From the NCBI GenBank assembly GCA_033807775.1, contig CM066315.1, positions 9,986,501 to 10,050,500 of the forward strand: a stretch of DNA of 64,000 bases, written 5' to 3'. Shown one piece after another: positions 57,688 through 64,000 of this stretch. Numbering within the stretch: the stretch's first letter is position 1; each line of letters begins with the position of its first letter. Source of the stretch: Saussurea involucrata (taxonomy: Eukaryota > Streptophyta > Magnoliopsida > Asterales > Asteraceae). The notes beneath the pieces were generated by a model. It was not told the origin of the DNA. It saw only the letters and a program-made list of their open reading frames with translations, and did not search any database. The position numbers and the translations under genes were made by a program.

Positions 57688-58859
57688 GAGTAAATTACAT
57701 AAATCGTCCCTGATGTTTGGTCACTTTTTGGATATAGTCCCTATTTCCAAAAAATTACACTGAGCGTCTCTAAGGTTTGACAAACCGCACGGAATTGGTC
57801 CCTCCCTCTAACGCTGTTTCTTTTTCAGCCGTTAAGTTGATCACGTGAGTGGCATGTGAGGGGTAAAATAGTCATTTTACTGTTCATCATCTCCTAAAAG
57901 TGACCACCACCACCATCATCATCAACCCATCACCACCACCACCATCATGAACCCATCATCACCACCACCATCACCACCACCATCATCAACCCACCACCAC
58001 CACCATCAACCCATCACCACCATCGTCAACCCACAACCATCATATTTCTTTCTTCTCTCTTTCTTTATATACACACACACAGATACAATATATATATATA
58101 TATACATACACACAGAAAGAAATATATATATATATACATACATATACATACACACAGACAGAAAGAAAAGTTTAATGGGTTTTGACATTTGGATGTGTTT
58201 TAATTCATAAAACCATTCCAAACCTTCTTGTTTTTGCATTTGGAAAAGAAAGAAATTTTCAGTTTCGATTTTGGTTGAGAAATCTGCATGTTTCAGCATC
58301 GCCGGAGCACTCGCCGGAAAACCGGACTTCGTCGGAAATCAACATCTTCACCGGATTTCATCTCAAATTGATTTATTTTGATATTTTGATCGAGAAGCAA
58401 CATCCATAATGGATTTCCATCAATATTTTATTAAGTACGGTGTGTTGGAAGAGCTCGCCGGAAAAACGAGTTTAGCCGGAAAATGATGGTGGTGGTGGTG
58501 GTGGTGGTGATAGGTTGATGGTGGTGGTGGTGATGGGTTGATGATGGTGGTGGTGGTTGTGGTGGTGGTGGTGATGGGTTGATGGTGGTGGTGGTGATGG
58601 GGTGATGGTGGTGGTGGTGGTGATGGGTTGATGATGGTGGTGGTCACTTTTAGGAGATGATGAACAGTAAAATGACTATTTTACCCCTCACATGCCACTC
58701 ACGTGATCAACTTAACGGCTGAAAAAGAAACGGCGTTAGAGGGAGGGACAAATTTCGTGCGGTTTGTCAAACCTTAGGGACGCTCAGTGTAATTTTTTGA
58801 AAATAGGGACTATATCCAAAAAGTGACCAAACATCAGGGACGATTTATGTAATTTACTC
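57688..58859. mobile_element. Non-autonomous MULE with very long TIRs
   Basis: GAGTAAATTACATAAATCG...CGATTTATGTAATTTACTC with perfect 9-bp TSD AAATATTTA (57679-57687, 58860-58868). TIR similarity runs at least 210 bp and then continues into inverted CCACCATCA / TGATGGTGG arrays (57900-58030 and 58480-58645). The 450-bp centre has microsatellites and a segment with GCCGGA motifs (58295-58350) that looks like a captured 5' gene end but which I cannot assign. Confidence 0.92.
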
Positions 58860-58973
58860 AAATATTTAAATTAAATTATACCCGGGTTAAAAAGTATACT
58901 TGAGATAATAAAAATACAACATTCAATTTTATCGTAATTTTAACTTACGGTGAAGGAGTATTGAAATCTCTTA

Positions 58974-59208
58974 GGGGTTGTTTGTTTACCTCTTAATAGT
59001 TTCATTAAGAGGCAACCTCTGAATCATTAAGAGGTGAATCTAGTTTGACAAAAAAAAAACTTGCCCCTTAATTGTTCGAAAACTCTTTGAATGATTTTGT
59101 ATCTTGGGTCTCCCTTAACCGTTCAGAATCCTAATTTCAATCTAAACAAATATCAAACAACCATATTTCATTTTGCACCGAACCATTCAGCAACTGCCAA
59201 ACAACCCG
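58974..59208. mobile_element. Tourist-like MITE (probable)
   Basis: GGGGTTGTTTGTTTAC... and ...GCCAAACAACCCG are short inverted ends with TTA on both sides (58971-58973, 59209-59211). It is 235 bp long and lies upstream of the cyclin H remnant. Confidence 0.65.
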
Positions 59209-59456
59209 TTAGTTATGGAATTTGATGGATTTTAAAATTTTCATCTTTAAAGAAAAAATAAACCAAACATTTCAATTCCTTTTTTTTCTTTTTTAGTTTT
59301 CTACTTTTTGTAAGAAAAGAATAAAAAAGAATAAGAGACAACTTCCCTCGAAAAATACAGGTACTTAAGTTCCTCTTTCAAAGATCATTAATGGAAGTGC
59401 AAAGTATGTTTTCCCTTCTTCGGTTACCATTCTGGAACTTGTTTAATGGTTTGCAG

Positions 59457-60982
59457 GCAACAGCGCTCATATTTTTCAAAAGGTTTTATCTGCAATGGTC
59501 GGTGATGGAACATCATCCAAAAGACATCATGTAAAGTTGATATAACCTTCTTTACTTTGCAGTTTTTTCTTTCTTAAGAAGGAAAGCTTACTTTTTAATG
59601 AACTTTTGGGTTCCATAATTCTGATTCAACAGGCTGACTTGCATATATACGGCCTGTAAAGCAGAAGAAAATCATGTATCAGATGAAGAGCTTGGTAAGG
59701 GGATTGATCAGGATCATCAAGTGATTCTCAACAATGAGATGATTGTTCTCCTGGGCAGGTATTCATATGTCAGTCTTATTACATAGCTTTGTTGAAACTT
59801 TTTTTTTTCTCGTTTTCCATGCTTGGACAGTTGAGAAGGAAGAAACAGAATTCGTTTAATACTGAATACGTTAAGCACGATTGTTTTTTTGTGACATGGT
59901 TAGCTGGCATTGGCTGCTCTGCGAAGATCAAACGAGGAGCATCAAGTGGTTGATTTCGATAGATTTAATTTGTTTCCACAAGTATTAATTTATCAGCTGT
60001 ATGTCTCCAATTAATATCTAATGAACCTATTTTAAATTGTGTTTCTATGCAGATACCTGAACAACATTCTTTCTCGTCAGCATCTGGCACACACCGTTTC
60101 TGAGCTCACAATTTATTTGAACGCTATTGATGAGCTGGTAAATTTAGATGGACATGGTTTACGACACATGAAAAACATTTATTTTTTGTGATCTTCAATT
60201 TGTGAATACTTCCTCGGACCAAAATAAGTGTTCGCAATTCTATTTAGTTTGTTTCAAAATAAGTATCCACTTTCAAAAGTGTCAGTTTCCAATTCTACCC
60301 ATAATTATGAGATAGAGAAATTCATTACCTCACATATGGTGTATGATTCATTACATTTTTCGTCCTTATGATTTAAACTTTATTGCTTTTTCCATTCCTA
60401 TTTCATTTCTATTTTAGTCCTTCATACTTAAAAGTATAGTGTTTTGGCTTGAGGGACGAAAATAGAAATGAATTGCCCACCATAGGGACGAAAACCAAAA
60501 TTTCGAAACCACTTGGAGGAAATCCGCAACTTTTATCAATCCACAGGGACGAAAAATGTAATTTACTGTGTGACTCTTTCATTGTGGACATTTATTTTGG
60601 GATGAAAGGGAGTATCGTTTAATAGAGAGAAACTGCAACTTGGGGCAGTAGTTCTTCATGTCAATGCATACAGTCATACAGATATTTCCGAACAAGTAAT
60701 ATGAAGCCGATTTATGACGATTTACTTCAACTTCTTGTTGGTTAATTATATAGGTAAATAAACTTGTGACATCTACTGCTGCAGATATGAAACACATCGA
60801 CCGGAAGCTGAAATATTGTCGGGATCCAGGCTCTCATGAAAAGTACTCTCTTTATGTTTGGTTTTTATTTTTATCCGATACTCCTAAAATTGCAACGTTT
60901 GACTTACGTTAAATATCTAACCATTCTTGCACTTGCTTGTCGATTCAGGAGTAAGAAACGAAAGCATAGGTCAAAAGACTAA
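59457..60982 (+). pseudogene. CYCH: Cyclin H (CYCH) partial gene
   Basis: Exon-like blocks with splice sites: 59457-59530 (ATALIFFKRFYLQWSVMEHHPK), 59633-59758 (LTCIYTACKAEENHVSDEEL...NNEMIVL), about 59904-59962 (LALAALRRSNEEHQVVDFDR, no canonical donor seen), 60053-60137 (YLNNILSRQHLAHTVSELTI), 60754-60842 (DMKHIDRKLKYC) and 60949-60982 (SKKRKHRSKD, stop). This is plant cyclin H, the cyclin partner of the CDK-activating kinase in TFIIH. The N-terminal exons and the middle exon that normally encodes LEFDL.VYAPYR to the second cyclin fold are absent. The gene is therefore a partial copy or pseudogene. Its largest intron holds a Stowaway MITE. Confidence 0.85.
60209..60612. mobile_element. Stowaway-like MITE with an internal foldback
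   Basis: CTTCCTCGGACCAAAATAAG...TATTTTGGGATGAAAGGGAG are inverted ends of the CTCCCTCCGTCCCAAAATAAG type, flanked by TA on both sides (60207-60208, 60613-60614). Inside, TTACATTTTTCGTCC (60351) and GGACGAAAAATGTAA (60547) form an inner inverted repeat, probably a relic of the GAGTAAATTACA MULE family. It lies in a cyclin H intron. Confidence 0.82.
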
Positions 60983-61940
60983 TCACACCTTCAGCATGGC
61001 GTAATTTTCCGCTGTTTGGCTTGTTATCTGGATGCAATTTTGGGTGCAGAGAATGGTTATCGACTTTCTTTTCATTATATTTTTGTAAGTTGTCCCGTGT
61101 TTGAAAATAAAGGTCGAATCTTTATGCATATAAGAATTACATTCTCATCCTCTAATTTTCTTTGATTCTTTTTTGTTTGCAGAAGTGACCAGCTACCCTT
61201 GGTGGAAAACTCGAGCAAGAGGGGTAGGCCCTGTTCTAACTTGTAACAATACTCATATAACGACTTTTTTCTAAGTTTTCCAAGGAATATGAGTGTGTTC
61301 CTTGGCCTGCTGATTGTGTTATTACGCAGGTAAACAATAGGCTCGTAAAGAAGTACCATATGTTTTTGCTTTTTTTTTAAATCACATGATAACGAGTTCG
61401 AAAAATATGTTTTGATGGTAGCAAGCTTATGATACATTTGTCTTAGTTGTTCATATTTCAGAAGTACATTACTGAAAGATACTTGAAACCCATGTGTTGG
61501 GCGAGTGACAACCATTTGGGGATAAGTAACTAATTGCAATTACATACGATAGAGGACCAGATCCATGCAACGATGGATCCGTGTTTGGATTGGTTGTCAA
61601 ATTTGAAGTAATTTGGTCTCTGTAAATAGTACAGACATGGTATATTAGATGCAGTAGCCTTACTTCAGGTTGGTTTTTGGTCAACTTTCCACTACTAAAG
61701 TGATGTTCTTTTTCAAGTATAGTTGTTATTCGCTTAGGGGCTATTTGGCAAATGTTGGAATGATTTGGTGCAGAATAGTTAAAAGACTATATGATTTGAG
61801 ACAATAATGAAAAATAACTGTTTGGTAAGTGTTTCGAGCAAAATTTCAGAATAACGAAAAAGTATCATTTTAACCCTCTGTAATGTATGGTTTAATCCTT
61901 TTCCTAATGCTTTTAATTGATTGAAATTTCATTCTCAGAA
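60983..61940. other. Region after the cyclin H remnant, unassigned
   Basis: It may include cyclin H 3' UTR. A 154-codon minus-strand frame (61075-61539) has no recognisable domain and I do not call it. Around 61735-61870 there is a GGGGCTATTTGGCAAATG end that resembles a MITE, without a confirmed partner. Confidence 0.35.
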
Positions 61941-61951
61941 TTCTTTTGCAG

Positions 61952-62098
61952 TTTATAGGAGCAAATATGGTAGACTGAGGGAGTCCCTCCAGAGAAACTC
62001 TCAACTGCGATACCTTCCCCATGGGTATATGATCGAATTTGGGGAGCATAAAGGACAAACAGTTGCTCAGTCTTCTAGAAACAATGTGAATCAATAAA
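61952..62098 (+). CDS. Possible last exon, unknown protein
   Basis: After an acceptor-like TTCTTTTGCAG the plus strand reads open: YRSKYGRLRESLQRNSQLRY then HGYMIEFGEHKGQTVAQSS and NNVNQ, stop near 62097. Codon usage and the acceptor suggest a genuine terminal exon, but I recognise no family and find no upstream exon with confidence. Confidence 0.35.
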
Positions 62099-62399
62099 AC
62101 AAAGATGCGGGTTCTGGTTGTCGTGGATTTTGTCTCATTTTTGCCTCTGGTAAATCCCTCATAATTGTTAGACTAATGGTATGTAGCTTATATCGAGTTG
62201 ATATTGCAAGTAAAAATGCATATGGTTTCAGCTAATCGATCTTTTCCTTGAGAAAATCTTACCTTAATTTATATCGTGAGTATCCAAATAATGTTGTATC
62301 GTATGAATTTTGAGTGATCATCGTACCTAGCATGCATGTTTACTGTTTTGAGTCATCGTTGCTATTGCAAACAGTTTCAAGTATTAATCTCTTATTATT

Positions 62400-62610
62400 T
62401 GAATTCACATGTTGGAAAACTTGGATTGAAAAAGGGTATGAAGAAATCGAAAGGAAAATGGATTCGGATGCTAAGAAAGTTCCTCAATCGCTTATATTGA
62501 AGGTGATCAATTGGGTTGAAGTTGAACAATGTGATTCTAGCAAGAGACCAGTGCATCCAAATGCAACACAAATTGCTAGAAAATTGAGGATTAAAATGAA
62601 GAACCCTTGA
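62400..62610 (+). CDS. C-terminal exon of an unknown, probably conserved plant protein
   Basis: The open frame ends at TGA 62608-62610. Its second half reads SLILKVINWVEVEQCDSSKR, PVHPNATQIARKLRIKMKNP, a compact, charged, natural-looking protein end. Upstream in frame (from 62314) the translation is hydrophobic and unlikely to be coding, so the true exon probably starts around 62400. I cannot name the family. It may be a fragment brought in with the neighbouring cyclin H remnant. Confidence 0.5.
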
Positions 62611-63319
62611 ATTTTTTAAGGTTGGTGTGTGATTTTTTAAGAGAATTTAATTGTGTCAAATATTGTTTGATCAGTTGCTATTGTATCTTGTTGTTAGTTA
62701 TAGTCAAATATGAAAGATTGTCTTCATTGTTTTCTCACGAATAAAGCATTGTTTATGTGCAAAAAGAAGGATGGGTTTTGTTGTTTGTATCAAGTCCTGA
62801 AAGGATAAAGTTGGTTGTATAGATTGATAACCGTTAGAGATGAAGAAAGATCATGTTTTTTTACTTGGGACTTGGGAGGACAAGTTTGGAAGGAAAAAAA
62901 ACTTATCTTTCTTCATAAAGCTCATCCTAGAAGCTTATTAATTAAGTCACTTTTAATATCATTAAGCCATTATCAAAATATACCGAATAAACTATGAGTC
63001 CCATTAAGCTCACTAAGTCTTAATGGTCTGTACTTAACAACTGAAAAGATTATAATCATCCAAAATACGAACAAAAATGTTTGAATTTAAGTGACGGAGC
63101 CAAATAGCCAATTCATATGATACAAAGAACTAATATTACCACAAGTTCTAACAAGATAATTTTGTGAAATCAACGTGTCCTTGAGGCATTAATAAAACGA
63201 AGACCCAATGATGGCAAATCCGGCTCTCACTTAAGCAAGCAAGGTGACGAAGGTCCTGCACATGGACGAACAATTCACAAGGCCAGTATAGTTCATTGGA
63301 TCTTTTACAGGAAGAAAAG
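62611..63319. other. Intergenic DNA
   Basis: It includes a probable 3' UTR near 62611-62760. A 60-codon frame at 62815-62997 and a minus-strand frame entering the gap at 63148 show no known domain. Confidence 0.4.
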
Positions 63320-63819
63320 NNNNNNNNNNNNNNNNNNNNNNNNNNNNNNNNNNNNNNNNNNNNNNNNNNNNNNNNNNNNNNNNNNNNNNNNNNNNNNNNN
63401 NNNNNNNNNNNNNNNNNNNNNNNNNNNNNNNNNNNNNNNNNNNNNNNNNNNNNNNNNNNNNNNNNNNNNNNNNNNNNNNNNNNNNNNNNNNNNNNNNNNN
63501 NNNNNNNNNNNNNNNNNNNNNNNNNNNNNNNNNNNNNNNNNNNNNNNNNNNNNNNNNNNNNNNNNNNNNNNNNNNNNNNNNNNNNNNNNNNNNNNNNNNN
63601 NNNNNNNNNNNNNNNNNNNNNNNNNNNNNNNNNNNNNNNNNNNNNNNNNNNNNNNNNNNNNNNNNNNNNNNNNNNNNNNNNNNNNNNNNNNNNNNNNNNN
63701 NNNNNNNNNNNNNNNNNNNNNNNNNNNNNNNNNNNNNNNNNNNNNNNNNNNNNNNNNNNNNNNNNNNNNNNNNNNNNNNNNNNNNNNNNNNNNNNNNNNN
63801 NNNNNNNNNNNNNNNNNNN
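63320..63819. other. Assembly gap (500 N)
   Basis: Exactly 500 undetermined bases, a fixed-size scaffold gap; the true distance is unknown. Any reading frame across it is meaningless. Confidence 0.99.
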
Positions 63820-64000
63820 ATTGTCCATCGTCACTAACTCCATTAAAGATATTCGTTAAATGAGGGATATATGATGTCTTTTTATCTATTTTTTGTCTTT
63901 TTTGTTCGTATCTATCTGTTCCTTTCCTACTAAAGATAATAAAAAAACATTAAATTATGTAACATATTATATTTAATACTATGTATGCATGTATAAATAC

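Noticed and set aside
61075..61539. 154-codon minus-strand frame
   Set aside because: No recognisable domain and no codon or splice support; it lies downstream of the cyclin H remnant on the other strand.
63148..63859. Long frames on both strands across the gap
   Set aside because: They consist of undetermined bases and have no meaning.
1..64000. Bacterial-type features such as operons, Shine-Dalgarno sites, riboswitches
   Set aside because: Introns, plant transposons and microsatellites show this is plant nuclear DNA.

Overview
The window is nuclear DNA of a higher plant, most likely a eudicot; I cannot name the species. The evidence is GT-AG introns in a plant-type mitochondrial pyruvate dehydrogenase E1 beta gene, a plant CFL1-like WW-domain gene, strong AT richness with TA and CT microsatellites, and nested plant transposons. 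Most of the sequence is transposon; only two host genes look intact. A run of 500 N marks an assembly gap near the right end.

Layout. 1-805: AT-rich, nothing found. 806-15232: a Mutator-like element (MULE) with 340-bp terminal inverted repeats (TIRs) and a perfect 9-bp target-site duplication (TSD). It carries a broken transposase gene, a PB1-like gene and a convergent coiled-coil gene. A young minus-strand Ty3/gypsy element without a usable pol gene (5032-14174) sits in the PB1-like gene. 15233-18300: small non-autonomous elements. 18301-25312: PDHB, 14 coding exons; intron 2 holds a 2.2-kb Pack-MULE with pieces of an mTERF gene and a PTPA gene, plus a SINE. 26252-30799: a decayed Helitron. 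30866-38160: a dense nest of hAT, Tourist and MULE elements, up to three levels deep. 39791-41271: a solo LTR. 42306-43430: the CFL1-like gene. 43700-46740: four foldback elements in TA microsatellites. 47387-49178: a SINE with a 17-bp TSD and a Harbinger deletion derivative. 49351-57203: a second, older pol-less Ty3/gypsy element. 57679-59211: a MULE with very long TIRs and a Tourist-like MITE. 59457-60982: a cyclin H gene missing its start and middle. 61000-64000: unassigned exon-like pieces, then the gap.

There are no operons. The two host genes are unrelated in function: PDHB serves mitochondrial acetyl-CoA supply and CFL1-like is linked to cuticle development. The main interest is transposon biology: gene capture, nesting, a MULE with genes promoted from both ends, and Ty3/gypsy LTRs that hold arrays of short hairpin motifs. 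Coordinates and TSDs were read by eye; family names rest on motif recognition, not on searches.
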